A DNA stretch of 23,067 bases from Planctomycetota bacterium (GTDB lineage Bacteria > Planctomycetota > Planctomycetia > Pirellulales > Pirellulaceae): assembly GCA_026692885.1 (NCBI GenBank), contig JAPLNJ010000222.1, positions 1-23,067 of the forward strand, in the 5' to 3' direction. The notes beneath the pieces were generated by a model. That model made no database searches and had not been told where the DNA came from. It was given only the letters and a program-made list of their open reading frames with translations. Shown one piece after another: positions 9,508 to 15,971 of this stretch; position 1 is the stretch's first letter, and each line of letters starts with the position of its first letter. Position numbers and translations under genes: made by a program.

Positions 9508-11136
9508 CTACCGATAGATCGGCAGATGCCGGTAGTAGACCTCCAGCATGTAGATGCTCAGGCAGGTCGTGAACAACCGTCCGCCGAGCGGGCCCCAGCG
9601 ATCGGCGTGTGGACTCCAGCTGCCGCGTTCCGGCCCGTTTTGGACCTGCTGTCCGGGCACTCGCTCGCGCATCGCGCGGTTCCACTGCTCCCAATCCGCG
9701 CCGCCTATATGATGCAGGACCTGAGTCGCATAGTACCAGCAATAAACGTTTTGTGCGTCGTAGTCGACCGGATTCTGCAGCAGGTAATCGACCCCCTTGC
9801 GCAGCCGCGGGTCGTCGCGTTTCCACCCCAAGTACTCTCGGCAAAGCAGGGCTTCGGCCGTCATAGGGAGCGTCTCTTCCCGGCTTCGCTGGTAGGCGTA
9901 CGTACTGCCGTCCTTGGTGACGGTATCCAGGTACTTGGCAACCGCATCCAGGGTTGGGCTGGGCACTTCCAGTCCGGCCATCAGCCCGCTTTGCAGTGCC
10001 ATCACGAACCAGCCGGTCACCGAGGTGTCGGCGTCCTGACCCGGTGCATAGCGCCAGCCGCCGAGGTGGGGCGTCTGAATCTTGGCCGCGTAGTCCAGCG
10101 CCTTCTGTGCCGGTTTGCGGAACCGCTGGTCCTTCGTCATCCCGTACAGTTCACAGACGACGATGCTCGCCAGGGCTTGCGAGTACAGCCGATGATTAGC
10201 GACGCCTTCGCGGAAGAAGTTACCTTCCGCATCCTGCATTTTCAGCAAGGCGTCCAGCCCGCGGCTCACCGCAGGCTGGTGACGGCCCTCCTGGTGCGTT
10301 TCGCCGGCGCCCTGAAAGGCCAGCAAGGCCAGCGCCGTGGCGGCCAGCGGATTGTCGCCCGCGCCACCGTCGGTGTACGGTCCGTTGAGCCTCCACAGTC
10401 CGGTGCGACGGTCCTGCTGCTTACTCAGCCACTCCAGGCCCAGTTGCACGGCCCCTTCGGTAGTGGCTGTGCCACCATAGGCTGCCAACAACGCCCGCTT
10501 CGCGCCCTTTTCGCGGCCGGTGAGTGCCAGGCCGATGGAAGGCACGCTGAGCTCGCCGCCCGTGCCGATGGGCGCCGTGCCCGCCAAACTGAGCACCGCC
10601 GCAAGATCCAGCTGGGGACCGCTGGCGAGAGGATCCTCGACCAGCGGCAGATCGACCAGTACCGGATCGGCGGCGTCCAGCCGCAGTTCGCTTCCGGTAG
10701 GTCCGAGCAGATCCACTTCCAGTTGGTCGCCCAGTTTCTCCGCATAGCCGGCTTCGATCAAGACGGTCTTCTGATTGGCGTCCTGGGCGATACTTGTGAG
10801 CGCCAAGATGATCAGCAGCAGCATGTGCAGCACGGCGCTGATCAGCCAGGGCGGTGCTGCGCGGACGGCGTGTTTCGCGGCCAATGTCGTCTCCGACTCC
10901 GCGTCGTCGTCATGCGAGCGAACACTCGGCATGGCCCTCGCGGGCGCCGTGAGCGGGTTGAGAACTCCAGCCGCTAGTCCGACGACGGGAATCGGCTGGG
11001 CCACCGGCGTCGGTCCAGGCCCCTGCCCTGGCCAGAGCGGCGGCGCGACCGGTGAGCCGATGCCGAGCGGAGCGGCGAATGTCGGCGGAACCGGCATGCG
11101 GACCGTTTTCCATCGACTCCGAGCAGGTGACGACAT
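9508..11136 (-). CDS. Membrane-anchored squalene-cyclase/prenyltransferase-repeat protein
   Basis: A 542-residue protein when started at 11136, where GGAG lies nine bases upstream of ATG. The frame stays open to 11418 but there runs through an inverted-repeat element, so the longer form is rejected. ATG at 11172 is an alternative. The order is a Pro/Gly-rich cytoplasmic segment (about 13-75), one transmembrane helix (97-118, WLISAVLHMLLLIILALTSI, TonB/ExbD-like), an extracytoplasmic linker, then alpha/alpha-toroid repeats from about 212 to the end. The repeats show the QDxxxGxW-like pieces WLSKQQDRRTGLW, LLKMQDAEGNF, KIQTPHLGGWRY and the closing GSWSPHADRWGPLGGRLFTTCLSIYMLEVYYRH. The DxDD catalytic motif of true squalene-hopene cyclases is not visible, so cyclisation is not claimed; a carbohydrate- or protein-binding toroid in the periplasm is as likely. 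This architecture recurs in planctomycetes. Confidence 0.8.
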   Translation of the reverse strand: MSSPARSRWKTVRMPVPPTFAAPLGIGSPVAPPLWPGQGPGPTPVAQPIPVVGLAAGVLNPLTAPARAMPSVRSHDDDAESETTLAAKHAVRAAPPWLISAVLHMLLLIILALTSIAQDANQKTVLIEAGYAEKLGDQLEVDLLGPTGSELRLDAADPVLVDLPLVEDPLASGPQLDLAAVLSLAGTAPIGTGGELSVPSIGLALTGREKGAKRALLAAYGGTATTEGAVQLGLEWLSKQQDRRTGLWRLNGPYTDGGAGDNPLAATALALLAFQGAGETHQEGRHQPAVSRGLDALLKMQDAEGNFFREGVANHRLYSQALASIVVCELYGMTKDQRFRKPAQKALDYAAKIQTPHLGGWRYAPGQDADTSVTGWFVMALQSGLMAGLEVPSPTLDAVAKYLDTVTKDGSTYAYQRSREETLPMTAEALLCREYLGWKRDDPRLRKGVDYLLQNPVDYDAQNVYCWYYATQVLHHIGGADWEQWNRAMRERVPGQQVQNGPERGSWSPHADRWGPLGGRLFTTCLSIYMLEVYYRHLPIYR

Positions 11137-11255
11137 GCCAAGTTTCTCCACCCAGCGCAAGCTGCAACGCATCCCACGTTCCCAGAGTCTAGCAGGCTGC
11201 CGTCTGAGCGCCAAGAAAAGGATGTCTCTTGGCGCGGCCGTTTTGGCCCTCATGT

Positions 11256-11436
11256 CCACTGCTGTGAACATTTTGGAAACCCTCGTTCCCAGGCACTGCC
11301 TGGGAACGCACTGCATTGCCGGCACTGCCGGCCTGCTTGCGAGGCGGAGCCTCGCGTCCAGTGGGTTACGAGGCGGAGCCTCGTGACCAGAGCGATTCAC
11401 GGATTTTGGATGATACAAAGATGTTCACAGCAGTGG
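11256..11436. repeat. 181-bp composite inverted-repeat element
   Basis: The outer arms CCACTGCTGTGAACA (11256-11270) and TGTTCACAGCAGTGG (11422-11436) are perfect inverted repeats. Between them lie several short palindromic modules: CGTTCCCAGGC-CTGCCTGGGAACG, GCCGGCA-type inverted pairs, and two tandem GAGGCGGAGCCTCG palindromes. The modules look like REP sequences gathered inside a MITE-like frame. The remainder of the gene-free stretch 11137-11692 shows only the tRNA promoter near its right end. Confidence 0.6.
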
Positions 11437-11658
11437 CCTTCAGGCCATTTCAAGCGAAAGAATCGACAAGAATTGTCGACAGCGAGTGACGACTCGGAGG
11501 AAGTTTGGCCACGAAGAACATAAGAAAGGCTCCATGTGCTCCACAAACTGAATCCGCCGATAGCGAGATGGTATCCGTAGTTTTTGCGTCACCCGCTCGT
11601 GTTTCGCGAGTTATCGAGCACGGAGGCGACAGGCGGACTGGAACTTCCGTGACCCCTC

Positions 11659-11686
11659 TCGACTTCTTGGGGCGATACGCTAAAAT
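11659..11686 (+). promoter_or_regulatory. Probable promoter of tRNA-fMet
   Basis: A -10-like TAAAAT at 11681-11686 lies 16 bp after TCGACT (11659-11664), a weak -35. The -10 ends six bases before the mature tRNA 5' end, so transcription would begin at or next to the first tRNA base, leaving almost no leader. Assigned from position and consensus only. Confidence 0.45.
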
Positions 11687-11692
11687 CATCCC

Positions 11693-11766
<74 letters not shown>

Positions 11767-11827
11767 CTTTCCGTAAGACTGGCTGAAATAGATACTTACG
11801 ATTACCTGCGGACGGTCCGCAGTGCAG

Positions 11828-11877
11828 CCTGAAACCAAAGCGAAGTGCGTAGTACTACGCAGTTCAGTTTCAGGAGG
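11828..11877 (+). promoter_or_regulatory. Palindromic leader of the integrase gene
   Basis: CCTGAAAC (11828-11835) and GTTTCAGG (11867-11874) are inverted repeats enclosing a perfect 16-bp palindrome TGCGTAGTACTACGCA (11846-11861). The right arm shares its AGG with the ribosome-binding site AGGAGG (11872-11877) of the integrase, so an RNA hairpin could mask translation initiation, or the palindrome could be a protein operator. Upstream, CTGCGGA-CGG-TCCGCAG (11806-11822) and CCGTAAG/CTTACG (about 11771-11800) form further hairpins. Confidence 0.45.
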
Positions 11878-11886
11878 CACTTTCTC

Positions 11887-13118
11887 ATGCGTACCGTTCG
11901 GATTCCAAAGTATTGTTTTCACGCCCCAACAGGCCAGGCTTACATCCGGATTCGCGGCCGGACAATCTATTTGGGGAAGCACGGGACCGTTGCTAGTCGC
12001 GAAGCGTACGGGCGAGCGATTGCCGAGTTCGCAGCGTCGTCCTCCAAGGCCACGATTGCGAGCCCCGTTCTTGCCAACGACTTGACCGTGGTCGAGCTGT
12101 GTTCCAGCTACCAGGATTTTGCCGAAGGCTACTACGTGAAGAACGGGCAGCCGTCCGGCTGGCTGGCCCACATCCGGCTGATAATCAAGCGGCTCTGCGG
12201 CTTGTACGGCCGCGAGCCTGCGGCCACATTCGGCCCAGTGAAGTTCAAGGCTGTCCGGCAAACGCTCGTAGACGCCGGCCATTCCCGTCCGTACATCAAC
12301 AAGCTCATAGCCATCATCCCCAGGGTGTTCAAATGGGGGGCGGCCGAGGAACTGGTGCCGGCCTCCGTCTACCACTCGCTTCGCACGGTCGAGGGCCTGA
12401 AGAAGGGCCGAACGAAGGCACGGGAGCCAGATCCGGTCTTGCCGGTCGAGGACGCTTTGGTCGATGCCACTCTGCCCCACCTACCACTGATCGTGGCAGA
12501 CATGGCTCGCTTTCAACATCTGACGGGCTGCCGGCCCGGCGAAGTCTGCCAAGTTCGGCCGATGGACGTGGATCGCTCCGGCGATGTTTGGTGCTTCCGT
12601 CCTGGCTCGCACAAGACCGAGCACCACGGTCGTGAGCGGATCATTTTCGTCGGCCCAAAGGGACAGGCGGTTCTTCTTCCGTACCTGCTCAGAGACGCCA
12701 CCGCGTACTGCTTCAGCCCGGCAGAGTCGATGCAGAACATGCGGGATGCTCGGCAGGCCGCTCGCAAGACACCGCTACGCTACGGCAATCGGCCCGGTAC
12801 AAATCGCAAGGCCCGCCCGTACGATCACCGAAGACCCGCTACACTAAGGATTCCTACAATCGAGCGATCCGTCGTGGGATCGACAAGGCGAACAAGGCGA
12901 TCCAGAAAACAGCGGCAGCGAGCGGCATCGGGAATCCCCCGTTGCTCGGCTACTGGCACGCCAACCAGTTACGCCACACCAGAGCAACGGAGATTCGACG
13001 TTGCTTTGGTCTGGAGGCCACGCAAGCAGTGCTGGGGCACGCGAAGGCCGACGTCACGCAGATTTACGCCGAGCGGGACCAATCCTTGGCGGCTGAAATC
13101 ATGCGGAAAATTGGGTAA
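11887..13118 (+). pseudogene. Tyrosine recombinase (integrase), frameshifted
   Basis: The gene starts at ATG 11887, ten bases after AGGAGG, with a typical planctomycete integrase opening (RIPKYCFHAPTGQAYIRIRG, YLGKHG). A core-binding domain spans about 65-180. The catalytic domain opens with the first Arg in HLTGCRPGEV (R216) and a basic HKTEHHGR segment (243-248). After codon 317 (CCC, 12835-12837) the frame loses sense. Reading from 12837 one base back restores RYTKDSYNRAIRRGIDKANK, then HANQLRHTRATEI (HxxR box), LGHAKADVTQIYAERD with the Tyr nucleophile, and a stop at 13116-13118. One C thus appears missing from a C-run. The full protein would be about 411 residues. This is a recent inactivation or a sequencing error; no convincing slippery site supports programmed shifting. 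It would integrate the element into the tRNA-fMet gene. Confidence 0.88.
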
Positions 13119-13122
13119 GAAA

Positions 13123-13182
13123 AGGGACACATTTGGTATAGTCACAATCCTGGGCTAGGCGGCTGATCACCGCCGTGTCCCT
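13123..13182. repeat. Nested inverted repeat after the integrase
   Basis: AGGGACAC (13123-13130) pairs with GTGTCCCT (13175-13182), and GGCGG (13158-13162) pairs with CCGCC (13170-13174) inside. It begins five bases after the integrase stop codon and could act as a transcription terminator or as the start of the structured leader that follows. No T-run is seen, so terminator function is only a possibility. Confidence 0.35.
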
Positions 13183-13328
13183 CCGCCATCGCAACGGCTC
13201 CGGCGTCGTAACGCTGCTTACCCCGCGAGGTGACATGCTGAAAGTGCATGCCCCAGCGTCGTGCCCGTCGACGTGGCATCGGCTGCCGTGCTCGCCCTCG
13301 CCACGTGCGTGGGCGGTTGTTCTTGAAC

Positions 13329-13388
13329 GACCGCCCGGCGTCGGGCGGTCCTGTCTCTCTTGACAGGGCCGCCCCACAGGGGTGGCCC
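13329..13388 (+). promoter_or_regulatory. Three tandem hairpins in the leader of the sigma-like gene
   Basis: Three stem-loops follow one another with almost no spacing: GACCGCCC-GGCGTC-GGGCGGTC (13329-13350), CCTGTC-TCTCTT-GACAGG (13350-13367) and GGGCCGCCCC-ACA-GGGGTGGCCC (13366-13388, one G-T wobble). They end about ten bases before the GGAGG of the next gene. The density of perfect pairing suggests a structured 5' untranslated RNA or a small RNA. No known riboswitch class is recognised. The 292-bp gap 13119-13410 otherwise holds no gene that I can support. Confidence 0.45.
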
Positions 13389-13410
13389 CCAACGCATTGG
13401 AGGTCATCCC

Positions 13411-13782
13411 ATGATTGCACGTGCAAAGAGAAGTCCTCGAAATCTGGCCGCGTCTGCCTGTGTGGCCAAGTTCCTTTGCCTGCTGCCCGCGATTCGGGAA
13501 CAGGCCCGCTTCGCGTTCCGCTCTGAATCGCCCGAGCGTCGTCAGGATCTCATCGCCGAAGTCATCGCCAACTGCTGGGCCGCGTTCGTTCGCCTCGTGG
13601 AACGCGGCCTGATCGACGTCGTCTACCCCACGCCGCTGGCTCAGTATGCGATCAAGCAGGTTCGCGACGGCCGTCGCGTCGGCGCTAAGTTGAATGTGCG
13701 CGACGTGACGCCGGAGACAAGCTTGATGATTTGCAAGTCGGGCCGGAGGTGGATTAAACCACGCTTGGGGACGGCGGTCTGA
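13411..13782 (+). CDS. Truncated sigma-70-like helical protein
   Basis: A 123-residue protein with GGAGG at 13399-13403. The body (about 20-100) contains FLCLLPAIREQARFAFRSES, PERRQDLIAEVIANCWAAFVRLVERG, YPTPLAQYAIKQVRDGRRVG and LNVRDVT. This matches, from memory, a planctomycete family of sigma-region-2-like proteins that normally continue after the NVRDV motif for another hundred or so residues to a C-terminal helix-turn-helix. Here the reading frame ends 23 residues later in sequence that is antisense to the serine recombinase tail. The likely reading is a gene cut by a rearrangement near 13711, leaving a protein without its DNA-binding end. Whether the remnant is functional is unknown. 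Confidence 0.65.
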   Translation: MIARAKRSPRNLAASACVAKFLCLLPAIREQARFAFRSESPERRQDLIAEVIANCWAAFVRLVERGLIDVVYPTPLAQYAIKQVRDGRRVGAKLNVRDVTPETSLMICKSGRRWIKPRLGTAV

Positions 13783-15335
13783 CGAGTCCCCCGCGTGGAC
13801 GTTTTCCAACCGAACCACAATTCCACCTTGGACACGAGACGCCCAACCGCCGAACGGAGCAAGCCGGGATCAGTCTCATTATAGCACTCCTGCAACGTCT
13901 GTAATTCGCCCATGATTGCCTCGACCATTCCATCCACGTCGTCGACCATCGCTTCCTGGGGCCTCTTATGGGCCTGCAATTGGGCCTTCAATTGGTCGCG
14001 TTCCTGCTGCCAGGATTGAAGCTTCGCGGTCAGGATCTCCGTCAGGTTCGCCGGAGCCGCAAGCAGCTTCTCGGCCCCGGTGTCGATCTGCTTGGAAAGT
14101 TTGTCGATACGGGCCTGCAGACGAGCCACGTCAACACCGCAGCACGTCGGCTTAGGCGGCTGGCAACGGCGCAGGACCTCGGCCCGCAGTTCCTCGACAC
14201 TGTCCATGTCTGCGAAGTACTCCCGCAGTTTGTACACCAGGACTGCCGCTATGGTCTCCTCCTTGATGAAGTGCTTTCGGCAAACCGATGCGCCCATTTG
14301 CTGGTAACTGCTGCAGATGTAACTCCGATCGGCGTAGCCCCCGATACGGTTCTTCTTCTGGCCTACCATCGACTTGCCACAGTGGCCACACCTCAACAGC
14401 CCTTGCAGGCGGTACGGGTTGTCCTTGGGGCGAAATGGCGATCGGTTCGATGTGCGTTCCTCAATGATTCGCTGGACCCGCTCAAAGTCGGCCACGCTAA
14501 CAAGGGCCTCGTGGTTGTCGCAGATAACGAGCGGCTTGGCCTCGGCACCGTTGGCCCCGGTCTGCACTCCGTCAGCACTTGCCCAGAAGTATTTCCCCTC
14601 GGGTTCCTCAGCGTAACGGTACTCGCCAAGGTATAGCCGCCGCTTGACGAGCTTGCAGATACGGCTTTGCCGCCACTTCTTTCCGCCGGGCGACGGGATG
14701 CTTTCCGCGTTCAACGTGTCGGCCACGGCGCGCGAGCTTTCGCCGTCCAACAACATTTGAAAAATGCGACGCATGACGGGGGCTGTCACCGGATCGACCG
14801 TCAAACGCTGCTCAATAACTTGGTACCCGTACGGGGCGGCGCCGCCTTGCGTCAGACCCTTGGTCGCCGATGCCAGATGGCCACGGACGGCATTCCTACT
14901 CAGGTCGCGCAGGAATTGAGCCTTGCCCATCTGCTGGACGGAGTAGAGCAACTGCCCGGTCAGGTCGTGCCAGTCCACGGCACCCTCTGCGCAGGTGACG
15001 AGCGCAACGCCGGCCTGCCGAAACGGTCGAATCCAGTGGCCAGCGTCCAAGATGTCGAACCGTCCGAACCGGGACATGTCCCAACACAGGATGACTCGGA
15101 ACCCGCCAGCGGCGGCATCATCCCGCATTTGCAGGAAAGCGGTACGCCGCTCGGTATCGTCGCCGCTGATTGCCGGGTCGAAGTACTCGTGGATAATCCG
15201 GTAGCCGCCGCGCTCGGCAAGCTTTCGGATCTCCTCGCGTTGTTGATCGGGGCTATCCTCCTGCTTGTCGCCGCTCATTCGGATGTATCCGACTGCCGGA
15301 ATCAGCGCAGCCTTGCTAGAATTGGCCTTAGCCAT
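13641..15335 (-). CDS. Large serine recombinase
   Basis: A 564-residue recombinase. The resolvase domain opens AVGYIRMSGDKQEDSPDQQ with the nucleophilic Ser at 21, followed by ISGDDTERRTAFLQM and DMSRFGR (R89, R92). The recombinase domain begins near GGAAPYGYQV (164-173). A zinc ribbon is formed by C316, C319 (RCGHCG), C341 and C352. A coiled coil occupies about 400-460, as in phage-type large serine integrases. The start is firm: AAAGGAGG stands upstream of ATG 15335. The last 25 or so residues (after HLRPDLQII) are antisense to the neighbouring sigma-like gene and look unlike a family C-terminus, so the natural end may have been near residue 537. It can integrate or excise DNA without host factors and could replace the broken tyrosine integrase (inference). 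Confidence 0.9.
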   Translation of the reverse strand: MAKANSSKAALIPAVGYIRMSGDKQEDSPDQQREEIRKLAERGGYRIIHEYFDPAISGDDTERRTAFLQMRDDAAAGGFRVILCWDMSRFGRFDILDAGHWIRPFRQAGVALVTCAEGAVDWHDLTGQLLYSVQQMGKAQFLRDLSRNAVRGHLASATKGLTQGGAAPYGYQVIEQRLTVDPVTAPVMRRIFQMLLDGESSRAVADTLNAESIPSPGGKKWRQSRICKLVKRRLYLGEYRYAEEPEGKYFWASADGVQTGANGAEAKPLVICDNHEALVSVADFERVQRIIEERTSNRSPFRPKDNPYRLQGLLRCGHCGKSMVGQKKNRIGGYADRSYICSSYQQMGASVCRKHFIKEETIAAVLVYKLREYFADMDSVEELRAEVLRRCQPPKPTCCGVDVARLQARIDKLSKQIDTGAEKLLAAPANLTEILTAKLQSWQQERDQLKAQLQAHKRPQEAMVDDVDGMVEAIMGELQTLQECYNETDPGLLRSAVGRLVSKVELWFGWKTSTRGTRQTAVPKRGLIHLRPDLQIIKLVSGVTSRTFNLAPTRRPSRTCLIAY

Positions 15336-15396
15336 GGCGTGAACCTCCTTTACAGGTTTGCGAATTGGTCAGGGCCGCGGGCGGTGTTGCAAGCAC

Positions 15397-15433
15397 CCCC
15401 GCGGCTCGCTTCATTCTACGGCGAGCCGCGGGG
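15397..15433. repeat. Strong GC hairpin upstream of the serine recombinase
   Basis: CCCCGCGGCTCGC (15397-15409) and GCGAGCCGCGGGG (15421-15433) are perfect 13-bp inverted repeats with an 11-base loop, located about 60 bp before the recombinase start codon. It could terminate transcription arriving from the upstream - strand genes, or be part of the recombinase leader. There is no T-run on either side. Confidence 0.5.
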
Positions 15434-15488
15434 AGAATGCAACTACCTCGGCACCCCTAACCCGTGATTGTGGATTCAATCGCACCGA

Positions 15489-15821
15489 TCAGCGCCAGGA
15501 CTTCGCGCCAACGTCGTCGTGCTGCGGTGTAACCGCACTTCCATCTGGCTGTACGAATCCACCAAACTTGCAGCACCGCGTACAGAATCGTCGTGTTCGC
15601 CCGTCTGATTCTGGGCTGTCTTGCCACTGGTGTTGATCGTCCTGGCAGAACGGATCAGCGCCGATGGCTACCGATAGGACAGACTGAGGTTCGACCACCG
15701 GCTCAGGCGTTGCCGCGGGCGGGTTTTCTGGACTCGACAACCACGAGGGTGGCCAAGTCGCGGTCCGCGGTGGTCCGCGGTCCACCCCATTGTGACCTTT
15801 ATGGACTTGCGCTTTGTTCAT
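15489..15821 (-). CDS. Small putative zinc-binding protein
   Basis: Reading from ATG 15821 (TAAGG five to ten bases upstream) gives 110 residues. The first 50 are Pro-rich and low in order. A compact C-terminal motif follows: FCQDDQHQWQDSPESDGRTRRFCTRCCKFGGF, with C59, H64, C80 and C83 spaced like a single zinc ribbon, and a D-G-R turn known from short zinc-finger proteins common on phages and integrated elements. A longer frame to 15938 is open, but its extra 39 residues look unconstrained. Its function is unknown. Two GGTCCGCG copies of the nearby repeat family fall inside the 5' coding part. Confidence 0.5.
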   Translation of the reverse strand: MNKAQVHKGHNGVDRGPPRTATWPPSWLSSPENPPAATPEPVVEPQSVLSVAIGADPFCQDDQHQWQDSPESDGRTRRFCTRCCKFGGFVQPDGSAVTPQHDDVGAKSWR

Positions 15822-15874
15822 GGTTGCCTTACCACAATTACGTTGAAAGCTTCCGCTATATAAGTTGGAACTAT

Positions 15875-15968
15875 CGCGGACCACTGCGGACCACCCTTGT
15901 TTTTTCGGGCTTCTTGTGTGTTTCATCGCGGACCACATCGCGGACCATCGCGGACCACATCGCGGACC
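15875..15968. repeat. Iteron-like array, possible replication origin
   Basis: The core CGCGGACC occurs at 15875-15882, 15927-15934, 15939-15946, 15949-15956 and 15961-15968, with a near copy TGCGGACCA at 15885-15893. The last four are head-to-tail with 12, 10 and 12-bp steps, about one helical turn, each as ATCGCGGACCA. Two inverted copies (GGTCCGCG) lie at 15762-15769 and 15772-15779. A T-rich stretch (TTGTTTTTTC, about 15898) and the AT-rich CTATATAAG at 15856-15864 lie within the cluster. The array abuts the stop codon of the primase-helicase gene. This arrangement fits a plasmid-type origin bound by an initiator. Confidence 0.6.
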
Positions 15969-15971
15969 AAA

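Noticed and set aside
9526..10977. 483-residue + strand frame opposite the cyclase-repeat gene
   Set aside because: It mirrors the real - strand gene, whose repeat motifs are clear; the composition is that of an antisense shadow.
11137..11418. N-terminal extension of the cyclase-repeat protein
   Set aside because: It runs through the 11256-11436 repeat element and has no protein-like features; ATG 11136 has a suitable Shine-Dalgarno.
12835..12838. Programmed -1 frameshift in the integrase
   Set aside because: No X-XXY-YYZ slippery heptamer or downstream stimulatory structure is evident; a base deletion in a C-run explains it more simply.
13175..13363. Possible 62-residue gene starting at GTG, with an opening that reads like a strand-rich protein
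   Set aside because: The second half is the translation of the hairpin leader and there is no ribosome-binding site. Without comparison I cannot support it.
15927..15968. Short direct repeats considered as a CRISPR array
   Set aside because: The repeat units are about 11 bp with virtually no spacers and there are no cas genes; iterons fit better.
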